Part shown: piece by piece, positions 1-5,741 of the stretch
How positions within the stretch are numbered: the first letter of the stretch is position 1
Layout of the letters: every line of letters begins with the position of its first letter
Assembly (NCBI GenBank): GCA_009705675.1
Contig: WLSX01000018.1
Location: 1 to 8,856, forward strand
Length of the DNA stretch: 8,856 bases
Origin: Actinomycetota bacterium
Lineage (GTDB): Bacteria > Actinomycetota > Actinomycetes > Nanopelagicales > Nanopelagicaceae
Direction: 5' to 3'
Translations under genes and position numbers: made by a program
The notes under the pieces: generated by a model
Told to the model about the DNA's origin: nothing
Databases searched by the model: none
Seen by the model: the letters and a program-made list of their open reading frames with translations, nothing else

Positions 1-769
1 CATGTCCTGCTGCTTTCGCTGATGCTTTCTCACTTTCACTTTGTGGCATAAGTTGGCCTTGAATAACCCCGCCTAATGCGCGCATCGCCGCAGCAGTTAC
101 AACTCCCTCTGGTGTGCCACCAATTCCCATCAAAATATCAATACCAGTACCAGTTCGAGCTGTTTCAATTGCAGCGGCAACATCACCATCTCTGATTAAT
201 CTAATTCGAGCTCCAGCTTTTCTTAGCTCTTCTAACAATTTACTGTGACGTGGTCGATCTAAAACAATAACGGTAATATCACTAACATCAACACCTTTTG
301 CTTTTGCAACCTTTCGAACATTTTCACCAGCAGGAGCAGTGATATCAATAACGGAAGCAGCTTCTGCGCCAGTAACAATCTTGTTCATATAGAAAGCACC
401 TTTTGGATCAAACATGGAACCTTTAGGAGCGAGGGCAATAACACTTACTGCGCCATTTAATCCATTTGAAGTTAATGTGGTGCCATCAATTGGATCAACT
501 GCAACGTCACATGCAGGTCCATTTCCATTTCCAACCTCTTCACCGTTGTGAAGCATTGGTGCATTATCTTTCTCACCTTCGCCAATCACGATTACACCTG
601 ACATATCGACGGTATTTATCATCTTGCGCATTGCCGCTACCGCAGCAGCATCAGCTGCATCCTTATCACCACGGCCAACCCAAGCAGATGCAGCAACAGC
701 TGCAGTTTCAGTTACTCGAACAAGCTCTAAGGCTAAGTTTCGATCTGGAAAATTAAACTCTGCTGACAT
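1..769 (-). CDS. glpX: Fructose-1,6-bisphosphatase class II (GlpX), 3' end outside window
   Basis: Hydrolyses fructose 1,6-bisphosphate to fructose 6-phosphate in gluconeogenesis; cytosolic and metal-dependent. The first 256 codons are present; the family is about 320-345 residues, so the C-terminus lies beyond the left edge. Visible family motifs in order: [11 protein letters not shown] (30-40), [11 protein letters not shown] (62-72), the phosphatase signature DPIDGTT (92-98) and GIGGTPEGV (215-223). D40, E64, D92, D95 and E221 line up with the E. coli GlpX metal and active-site acids (alignment from memory). The ATG at 769 is chosen because AGGTG lies 3 nt upstream and the [21 protein letters not shown] start fits the family. 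The start lies inside the end of murA (17-bp overlap, other frame), so the two are probably co-transcribed and translationally coupled. In Corynebacterium and Mycobacterium, GlpX is the main FBPase, so this is likely a core gene here. Identity is very secure. Confidence 0.96.
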   Translation of the reverse strand, partial: MSAEFNFPDRNLALELVRVTETAAVAASAWVGRGDKDAADAAAVAAMRKMINTVDMSGVIVIGEGEKDNAPMLHNGEEVGNGNGPACDVAVDPIDGTTLTSNGLNGAVSVIALAPKGSMFDPKGAFYMNKIVTGAEAASVIDITAPAGENVRKVAKAKGVDVSDITVIVLDRPRHSKLLEELRKAGARIRLIRDGDVAAAIETARTGTGIDILMGIGGTPEGVVTAAAMRALGGVIQGQLMPQSESEKASAKAAGH

Positions 770-2009
770 CTGCACCTAAGGATCGCAACTGGGTTGTGAA
801 ATCTGGATATCCACGGTCAATATGGAAAGCATCCTCAATAATTGTTACTCCATCACTAACCAAAGCTGCCAGCACTAAGCCAGCACCAGCTCTGATATCA
901 GTTGCAGCCACAGGCGCAGAAGATAACTGCTCTATGCCAGTAATTGATGCATGGTGTCCATCTACTTGAACCTTTGCGCCAAGACGCACTAATTCATTTA
1001 CAAACATAAATCTTGCTTCAAAAACATTTTCAGTTACTAGAGAGGTTCCATCTGCAATTGCATTTAATGCGATCACCATTGGTTGTAGATCAGTTGGAAA
1101 ACCTGGATAGGGAAGGGTTGCAACATCAACTGCAACTGGCCGCTTATCCATTTTTACTCTAAAACCATTTTCAGTTGTAGTAATTACAGCGCCTGCTTCT
1201 ACCAACTTATCAAGAGGAACTTCTAGATGATCTGCTCTGCCATTTTCAATTGTGATATCACCTTGTGTGATTGCAGCTGCAAATGCCCAAGTTCCAGTAA
1301 CAATTCGATCAGCCAAGGTGGCATGCTTAGTTGGCTTTAATTGTTTAACACCTTCTATTTTTATTGTATGAGAACCAAGGCCGGAGATCTTTGCACCCAT
1401 TGCTATTAAAAACTCACCAAGATCTACTACATCAGGTTCACGGGCTGCGTTATCAATTGTGGTGATACCGCTGGCTAATGTTGCAGCGGTCATAATATTT
1501 TCAGTAGCACCAACACTTGGAAACTCTAAAGTTATATTTGCCCCCTTTAATCCATTTGGTGCTTTAGCAATAATAAATCCGTGCTCTAAAGTTATCGCCG
1601 CTCCCATATCGGTCAAACCATTTATATGGTAATCAAGTCCACGTGAGCCAATTGCATCACCACCTGGAAGTGCAACATCTGCTTCGCCAACTCTGGTGAT
1701 AAGCGGTCCTAGAACATTTATCGATGCTCGCATCTTTCTTACTAAGTCATAATCAGCTCGATGACCAAGTTTTTCTGGTACATCAATACTTACCTCACCT
1801 TTTGCTTTATCAATTTCAACTTTGCAACCTAATCTAGTTAATAACTCCGCCATGTAATCAACATCGGCAATTGCTGGTAAATTTGTAATAATTGTTTCAC
1901 CAGGCGCAAGTAAGGCAGAGGCCATTAACTTAAGCGCTGAGTTTTTGGCACCAGCAACGGTAACCTTGCCAGATAATCTGGCTCCACCTGCTACTCGAAA
2001 GCGTTCCAT
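753..2009 (-). CDS. murA: UDP-N-acetylglucosamine 1-carboxyvinyltransferase (MurA), Asp118 variant
   Basis: First committed step of peptidoglycan precursor synthesis: transfers enolpyruvate from PEP to UDP-GlcNAc in the cytosol. The 418-residue product matches the usual MurA length. Visible landmarks: GAKNS with the conserved Lys22, the active-site loop PGGDAIGSR (115-123), FPTDLQ with Asp307, [13 protein letters not shown] (371-383) and the C-terminal HIDRGYPDF (396-404). The residue equivalent to E. coli Cys115 is Asp118 (GAT, 1658-1656), the natural substitution that makes mycobacterial and chlamydial enzymes insensitive to fosfomycin. The reading frame is open further upstream to a TTG at 2054, but that would overlap the divergent gene. 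The ATG at 2009 gives the family N-terminus MERFRVAGG and has a TACAAT -10-like box just upstream. The gene is followed by glpX with a 17-bp overlap and is divergent from the adenosyltransferase gene. Confidence 0.97.
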   Translation of the reverse strand: MERFRVAGGARLSGKVTVAGAKNSALKLMASALLAPGETIITNLPAIADVDYMAELLTRLGCKVEIDKAKGEVSIDVPEKLGHRADYDLVRKMRASINVLGPLITRVGEADVALPGGDAIGSRGLDYHINGLTDMGAAITLEHGFIIAKAPNGLKGANITLEFPSVGATENIMTAATLASGITTIDNAAREPDVVDLGEFLIAMGAKISGLGSHTIKIEGVKQLKPTKHATLADRIVTGTWAFAAAITQGDITIENGRADHLEVPLDKLVEAGAVITTTENGFRVKMDKRPVAVDVATLPYPGFPTDLQPMVIALNAIADGTSLVTENVFEARFMFVNELVRLGAKVQVDGHHASITGIEQLSSAPVAATDIRAGAGLVLAALVSDGVTIIEDAFHIDRGYPDFTTQLRSLGADVSRV

Positions 2010-2046
2010 AATTCCCCATTGTAATTGCTTGAGGTAGGGTGAGGTC
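2010..2046. promoter_or_regulatory. Divergent promoter region murA / adenosyltransferase
   Basis: Only 37 bp separate the two start codons. On the minus strand TACAAT (2023-2018) sits 8 nt before the murA ATG, which would place the transcription start at or next to the start codon (near-leaderless mRNA). On the plus strand TGTAAT (2020-2025) overlaps it and would give a short leader carrying AGGG/GAGG before the ATG at 2047. No good -35 boxes are seen on either strand. If both boxes are real, the two promoters exclude each other. This is a prediction from matches to the -10 consensus only. Confidence 0.35.
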
Positions 2047-2622
2047 ATGGTCAACTTAACCCGTATCTACACAAAAACAGGTGATGATGGCACTACCTCA
2101 CTTGGGGATATGAGCAGAACCTCTAAAAATGATCCACGGATTGAGGCATATGCAACTGTTGATGAAGCAAACTCTTCAATTGGTGTAGTTCTTGCAATTG
2201 GTGATATCAAAGATGAAGAGATTAGAAAGCTTTTAATCAGAGTACAAAATGATTTATTTGATGTTGGCGCAGATCTTTGTACCCCAGTTGTTGATAATCC
2301 AACCTCAGAGCCATTACGGGTTTTAGAATCACAAATAGATTATCTTGAGACACAAATTGATAAATACAATGAAAGCCTGCAACCACTTCGTTCATTTGTT
2401 TTACCATCTGGAACACCGGCTGCTTCGTTGATGCATGTGGCAAGAACTGTAACTAGAAGAGCAGAACGAGCAACTTGGCATGCTATTCACTCATTTGGCG
2501 GCGGCGTAAATCCAATCACTGCAAAGTATTTAAATCGCTTATCTGATTTACTTTTTGTACTTGCTCGATATGCAAACAAAGAGATCGGTGATCAACTTTG
2601 GGTGCCAGGGGCAAATCGTTAA
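2047..2622 (+). CDS. PduO-type corrinoid adenosyltransferase (ATP:cob(I)alamin adenosyltransferase)
   Basis: Transfers the adenosyl group of ATP to cob(I)alamin or cobyrinate, making adenosylcobalamin for B12-dependent mutases or ribonucleotide reductase; cytosolic, normally a trimer of helical bundles. The 191 residues match the PduO/MMAB family length. Family motifs: the N-terminal ATP-binding stretch [17 protein letters not shown] (5-21), [16 protein letters not shown] (31-46), [17 protein letters not shown] (117-133) followed by TRRAER (136-141), and [16 protein letters not shown] (162-177). The start at 2047 has AGGG and GAGG upstream. An equivalent gene next to murA is known in Mycobacterium tuberculosis (Rv1314c/Rv1315), which supports the actinobacterial assignment. 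The stop codon overlaps that of the convergent membrane-protein gene. This implies that the organism uses adenosylcobalamin, made or salvaged. Confidence 0.95.
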   Translation: MVNLTRIYTKTGDDGTTSLGDMSRTSKNDPRIEAYATVDEANSSIGVVLAIGDIKDEEIRKLLIRVQNDLFDVGADLCTPVVDNPTSEPLRVLESQIDYLETQIDKYNESLQPLRSFVLPSGTPAASLMHVARTVTRRAERATWHAIHSFGGGVNPITAKYLNRLSDLLFVLARYANKEIGDQLWVPGANR

Positions 2623-2939
2623 CTAGTAAGTGTGGCTTTGGCAATCTTTAAATCTTTTTCAAAAACTAAAATCTTCGGCCCAGTATTAGTTTGGGATAAT
2701 GTGGCTTTAATTCCAACAGATAACAATTTTTGCCTAAGCATTTCACCTTCAATATGATTTTTAGGCGAAGCTGCAACCTTTAGCAAACCGTATTGATCAT
2801 CACTGCCAATTTTCTTATCTCTTTCAACCAGTGAATTATTACTTGAGTATGCCCACCGCAGAATTAATGCCAGTACCCCAACTATAAAGAAGCCAGAGAG
2901 TGAAATTAAATATAAATTGTTATTAATTCCGCCGAGCAA
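2619..2939 (-). CDS. Small one-TM protein with DUF2007-like cytoplasmic tail
   Basis: 106 residues. Residues 9-30 form one hydrophobic membrane segment ending in RWAYSS, and the rest is soluble. The tail (about 50-105), beginning YGLLKVAASPKNHIEGEMLRQ and ending LVFEKDLKIAKATL, resembles the DUF2007/'putative signal transducing protein' fold: a strand, a helix with E-x-E-M-L, 'GI-A-L', then a final strand and helix. That match is a judgement from pattern and the function of that family is unclear. The start is a TTG, chosen because GAGGG (2950-2946) lies exactly 6 nt upstream and no ATG gives a better fit. It is the last gene of the ABC exporter operon, 15 nt after the secreted-protein gene. 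Its TAA overlaps the convergent adenosyltransferase TAA. I infer an accessory role to the exporter or its secreted partner. Confidence 0.75.
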   Translation of the reverse strand: MLGGINNNLYLISLSGFFIVGVLALILRWAYSSNNSLVERDKKIGSDDQYGLLKVAASPKNHIEGEMLRQKLLSVGIKATLSQTNTGPKILVFEKDLKIAKATLTS

Positions 2940-2950
2940 ATTATTCCCTC
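2940..2950 (-). promoter_or_regulatory. Ribosome binding site deciding a TTG start
   Basis: GAGGG at 2950-2946 followed by a 6-nt spacer and TTG at 2939-2937. It is among the strongest Shine-Dalgarno matches in the window and is the main support for using a TTG start for the small membrane protein. Confidence 0.6.
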
Positions 2951-2954
2951 ACTA

Positions 2955-3665
2955 CTATTTAGTTGGCGTATAAATATTAGTTGGAATTTTCTCCTCCGTT
3001 GCTGACTTATGGCAGATTGCTTGAATATTTCCAACCACAATTCCATTCTTAGCAACCGGGGCTGCTGCCTGACCAGTATTTGGGTCGGTCGTAGTTGGCA
3101 TAAATAATGGTTCATCACTTATCAATAAAATATTTGCATAGGTCTTAGGCCCAAGCTCACCGTATGTTGTGCGCAGACTTCCCAACAAAATTTTTTTATT
3201 TAAGTCATTTGGATCTACTCCAGAAACTGTTGATTTAATTTCCCACCATTTACATAAGTAATCAGCGGCCACAATTACCGCACCACATGCATTTGATTCA
3301 CATTTTTTAACATCTGTTGCTAATCCAATTTTTGCAGAGATAAGACCTAATAACTCTTTGCCAGATGGGATTTTTGCATAAATTCCATTATTTGCCGTAA
3401 AGCCAACTGGTGGCCAAACCGGTAAGGGAGAAGGGATCGGAGTTGCCGTTTTCTTAACTCTCTTTTTCTTAACCGGTTTCTTTGTTGGTTTTTTAGTAGA
3501 TGTTGAAGAAGGTGATGACTGCGCTGTAGAGGTTGATTTTGTAGCAGCAGGTGTTGGAGAAGGCTTTGCGGTTACCGATGGTTTTGGAGTTGGAGTTGCC
3601 GCATATGAAGTATCTGAAATTAAAAATATGGATAAAAGTATTGAAATAGCTAATTTAAATTTCAT
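2955..3665 (-). CDS. Secreted protein with Pro/Thr/Ser/Lys-rich linker and four-cysteine domain, function unknown
   Basis: 236 residues from the ATG at 3665, which has GGAG 6 nt upstream. Residues 1-22 form a signal peptide (MKFK, hydrophobic core AISILLSIFLI, cleavage likely after SYA). Residues 23-86 are low complexity: TP/KP/SP repeats, then a strongly basic patch around 58-72 (KKPTKKPVKKKRVKK), ending in PSPLPVWPPVG. The C-terminal part (about 87-236) looks folded, with four cysteines (122, 127, 138, 218) that could form two disulfides, and WW at 140-141. I do not recognise the family. The basic Pro-rich linker resembles a cell-wall-spanning or anionic-polymer-binding tether; that is inference. 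The start overlaps the permease stop (ATGA), so translation is probably coupled to the exporter. An in-frame GTG at 3677 is possible but would use the Shine-Dalgarno as coding sequence. Confidence 0.85.
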   Translation of the reverse strand: MKFKLAISILLSIFLISDTSYAATPTPKPSVTAKPSPTPAATKSTSTAQSSPSSTSTKKPTKKPVKKKRVKKTATPIPSPLPVWPPVGFTANNGIYAKIPSGKELLGLISAKIGLATDVKKCESNACGAVIVAADYLCKWWEIKSTVSGVDPNDLNKKILLGSLRTTYGELGPKTYANILLISDEPLFMPTTTDPNTGQAAAPVAKNGIVVGNIQAICHKSATEEKIPTNIYTPTK

Positions 3666-4456
3666 TCTCTGCTCCACTTAAAAGATCTAATTGAAGAAAT
3701 TAACCCAACAATTAGCCAGATTATAAGAATGATTGCAGTCTTTCCAACCTCCCAGCTGCCAGCAACCTCTTGAGTAGCAAAATCTGCTGGTAGAAATACT
3801 GATCTCATTCCTTGGGTTAGCCACTTAAGTGGGAATAGGGCTGCAAATTGTTGCATCCAACTTGGAAGTGAGGTGAAAACAAAAAATACGCCGCTAAAAA
3901 ATTGCAGAATAATTACGATTGGAGATACCACAGCAGATGCGCCTCGCCCACTCTTTGGCACAACTGAGAATGCAATACCTAAGATTGTTGAACAAGCACT
4001 ACCAAGAATTACCAGCCAGGTGAAGTTCCACCATAGCGTAGGTGAGGTTGGTAAATTTAAACCAAACATCAAGGTGCCAAATAGAAGCAATAAAGCGGTT
4101 TGAATAATCATCAAAATTGTTACTAGTAGTGCCTTACCAATAAAGTATGAAGAGACTGACATTGGGGTTCCGCGTAAGCGCTTTAATGTTCCAAAATCAC
4201 GCTCCATTGGGATTGTGATGGCAAGTTGCTGAAAACCAGTATTTACTAAACCAGATGCAATCATTCCAGCCACAAAGTACTGGCTAAATGTAACCCCAGG
4301 TGCAATTGTGTCTTTAAATACTGTGCCAAATATGAATAATAAAATAACTGGAAAAAATAATGTAAAGACTACAGATTCTCTTTGACGCAAAAACTGTTTA
4401 AACTCAAGACTACCTCTGAGTAATCCGATTCGAATTATTTCTTTTAGTGAATTCAT
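3662..4456 (-). CDS. ABC-2 type transporter permease (DrrB-like)
   Basis: Membrane subunit of an ABC exporter, 264 residues. Six hydrophobic segments at about 27-47, 57-80, 104-133, 143-166, 175-198 and 238-256, the usual ABC-2 topology. The cytoplasmic loop after the second segment holds MERDFGTLKRLRGTPMS (84-100), the typical 'ER-GTLKRLRGTPM' coupling motif of DrrB/YhhJ-type permeases. The start codon overlaps the ATPase stop (ATGA at 4456-4453) and its own stop overlaps the next start (ATGA at 3665-3662), so the three proteins are likely made in step. With one ATPase and one permease gene, the transporter is probably a homodimer of each. The substrate cannot be read from sequence; drugs, lipids and glycopolymer precursors are all known for this family. 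Confidence 0.93.
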   Translation of the reverse strand: MNSLKEIIRIGLLRGSLEFKQFLRQRESVVFTLFFPVILLFIFGTVFKDTIAPGVTFSQYFVAGMIASGLVNTGFQQLAITIPMERDFGTLKRLRGTPMSVSSYFIGKALLVTILMIIQTALLLLFGTLMFGLNLPTSPTLWWNFTWLVILGSACSTILGIAFSVVPKSGRGASAVVSPIVIILQFFSGVFFVFTSLPSWMQQFAALFPLKWLTQGMRSVFLPADFATQEVAGSWEVGKTAIILIIWLIVGLISSIRSFKWSRE

Positions 4457-5310
4457 TTAAGCTCACCAATCATTCGAAGGTATATCTCTTCTAGGTTTGG
4501 CCTTAATACCTGTAGCTCTGGAATTTGGCCGTTAAATTTTTGACTTAATTTCATTACTTCTTCAGTTGGATTTTTACTTAATACCTCTTGTACTTTGCCA
4601 TTTTCAAGCCAAGTTACCTTAGCTGGTGCGTTATTACGACCGCCTAAAGTATCTGGGGTAGCGATCTCAATAATCTTTCCATCATTAATAACTCCCACTC
4701 GATCTGCAAGTGCTTGTGCCTCATCTAAGTAGTGGGTTGTTAGCAGGATGGTTGTGCCCTCAGCTTTTAAGGTTCTAATTAATTCCCAAAATGACCTACG
4801 TGCCTCGGGGTCAAAACCGGTGGTTGGTTCATCTAAAAATAAAAGCTCAGGTGAGCCAATAATGCCAAGTGCAACATCAAGTCTTCGCCTTTGTCCACCA
4901 GATAACTCTCTTGCTTTGGCGTTAATTTTCTCTCGCAATCCAACTTCATCAATTACCTGTTCAACATTACGAGCCTTTTCATAATAATTTGCAAAGTGAG
5001 AAATGGTCTCAATTACTGAAAGATCTGCTGCATCAGCAGTTGATTGCAGAACAATTCCAATTTGATTTCGCCATCGCTGGCCAGCTGCACCCTTTGTTGC
5101 CGGGTTAAAACCTAAAACTTTTACTTCACCTGAGTTTGAACTCCGATAGCCCTCTAAAATTTCAACGGTTGTAGTTTTACCAGCACCATTTGGGCCAAGG
5201 AGAGCAAATATTTCACCGCGCTCAACCGTTAAATCAATTCCAGCAACTGCTACCTTTTCGCCGTATTTTTTAACAAGGCCACGAACTTCGATTGCAGGGG
5301 CAAGGCTCAT
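4453..5310 (-). CDS. ABC transporter ATP-binding protein (DrrA-type exporter ATPase)
   Basis: Cytoplasmic ATPase driving the adjacent ABC-2 permease, 285 residues. Complete and apparently active: Walker A GPNGAGKTT (39-47), Q-loop Gln89, signature LSGGQ (136-140, followed by RRR), Walker B LLFLDEP (156-162) with TTGFD D-loop region, and H-switch His193 in TTH. The C-terminal 60-70 residues (from about 225) form the extra domain common in DrrA-type ATPases, ending in the typical 'LRPNLEEIYLRM' element. The ATG at 5310 has no clear Shine-Dalgarno; an ATG 8 nt upstream in another frame opens a three-codon mini-ORF whose stop overlaps this start (ATGA). It is first gene of the four-gene minus-strand operon and divergent from the Cys/His protein gene. 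Confidence 0.95.
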   Translation of the reverse strand: MSLAPAIEVRGLVKKYGEKVAVAGIDLTVERGEIFALLGPNGAGKTTTVEILEGYRSSNSGEVKVLGFNPATKGAAGQRWRNQIGIVLQSTADAADLSVIETISHFANYYEKARNVEQVIDEVGLREKINAKARELSGGQRRRLDVALGIIGSPELLFLDEPTTGFDPEARRSFWELIRTLKAEGTTILLTTHYLDEAQALADRVGVINDGKIIEIATPDTLGGRNNAPAKVTWLENGKVQEVLSKNPTEEVMKLSQKFNGQIPELQVLRPNLEEIYLRMIGELK

Positions 5311-5367
5311 GGCGACATCTTGCCGTAATTGGTAATAAATACTTAAATTGATTGGGAGAATAATCCT
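5311..5367. promoter_or_regulatory. Divergent promoter region exporter operon / Cys-His protein
   Basis: A 57-bp AT-rich gap between two divergent starts must hold both promoters or their initiation regions. On the plus strand TAATAA (5333-5338) is a -10 candidate, and GGGAG (5354-5358) lies 9 nt before the GTG at 5368. On the minus strand TATTTA is the best -10 candidate for the ATPase gene. No convincing -35 boxes or operator repeat were seen. Confidence 0.35.
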
Positions 5368-5688
5368 GTGAATAAGCGTAGAGGCAAGCCAAAAGGTAAG
5401 GGTAAGCCTTCAATAAATGATGATGAACGGGATCTGACCACATCTAGTGAATCAATTGAAGAACATGATGATGGAATTTTTGTAGTTAGAAAAATTTCTG
5501 GTTCGACCTCAAATAAACCATATCGATGTCCAGGATGTGATCAAGTAATCCCAATGGCCACCCCACATACTGTGGCATGGCTAGAGCATGATCAAGAAGG
5601 CCGGCGCCACTGGCACAACATGTGTTGGAGTAAGCGAAATTTACGAAAGCCAAAGGTTGAGCGGACTAGAAATGCTCCTAGATACTGA
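5368..5688 (+). CDS. Small actinobacterial Cys/His (probable zinc-binding) protein, 'ATP/GTP-binding protein' type
   Basis: 106 residues. Residues 1-14 are very basic (KRRGKPKGKGK) and residues 17-36 acidic. The conserved core is YRCPGCDQVIP (52-62), then PHTVAWLEHD (66-75) and RRHWHNMCW (79-87). Cys54, Cys57, Cys86 and a histidine among His67, His81 and His83 could bind one zinc. Homologues of this layout are common in actinobacteria, where they are often annotated 'ATP/GTP-binding protein'; I see no Walker motif, so that name looks unsupported. The basic N- and C-termini suggest nucleic-acid or ribosome contact, which is inference. Start is GTG with GGGAG 9 nt upstream. The gene stands alone on the plus strand, divergent from the exporter operon. 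Confidence 0.85.
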   Translation: MNKRRGKPKGKGKPSINDDERDLTTSSESIEEHDDGIFVVRKISGSTSNKPYRCPGCDQVIPMATPHTVAWLEHDQEGRRHWHNMCWSKRNLRKPKVERTRNAPRY

Positions 5689-5727
5689 GATTTTAGTTGG
5701 CAGAATATTTAATTCCCACTTCTTTAG

Positions 5728-5741
5728 TTATAGTTAGAAAA
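5728..5741 (+). promoter_or_regulatory. Probable leaderless promoter of the ALDH gene
   Basis: TATAGT (5729-5734) ends 6 nt before the ATG at 5741, the spacing that puts the transcription start on the A of the start codon. No Shine-Dalgarno lies between them (only TTAGAAA). Leaderless mRNAs with exactly this TANNNT-to-ATG geometry are frequent in actinobacteria. No -35 box is seen at the proper distance; TTGGCA at 5697-5702 is 26 bp away. Confidence 0.45.

Noticed and set aside
466..756. 96-codon plus-strand reading frame rich in His, Gln and Leu
   Set aside because: Lies entirely antisense to glpX; the composition reflects the opposite strand of GlpX codons and it has no family resemblance.
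2010..2054. Longer murA from a TTG at 2054
   Set aside because: Would add 15 residues absent from the MurA family and overlap the divergent adenosyltransferase start; ATG 2009 gives the canonical N-terminus.
2237..2443. Minus-strand frame inside the adenosyltransferase gene
   Set aside because: Shadow of a well-supported gene, with no recognisable motif.
2603..2613. TGCC-AGG-GGCA hairpin near the end of the adenosyltransferase gene as a terminator
   Set aside because: Only 4-bp arms, inside the conserved C-terminal VPGAN codons, and no following T run.
2906..3118. Alternative minus-strand frame across the secreted-protein end
   Set aside because: Overlaps two better-supported genes in another frame and has no family resemblance.
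3666..3677. GTG start for the secreted protein
   Set aside because: It uses the GGAG ribosome site as coding sequence; ATG 3665 has ideal spacing and forms an ATGA overlap with the permease stop.
3873..4103. Plus-strand frame antisense to the permease
   Set aside because: Shadow of the permease; no ribosome site or motif.
4748..4984. Plus-strand frame antisense to the ABC ATPase
   Set aside because: Shadow over the conserved signature and Walker B region.
5697..5702. TTGGCA as a -35 box for the ALDH gene
   Set aside because: 26 bp from the TATAGT box, far beyond the normal 16-19 bp spacer.
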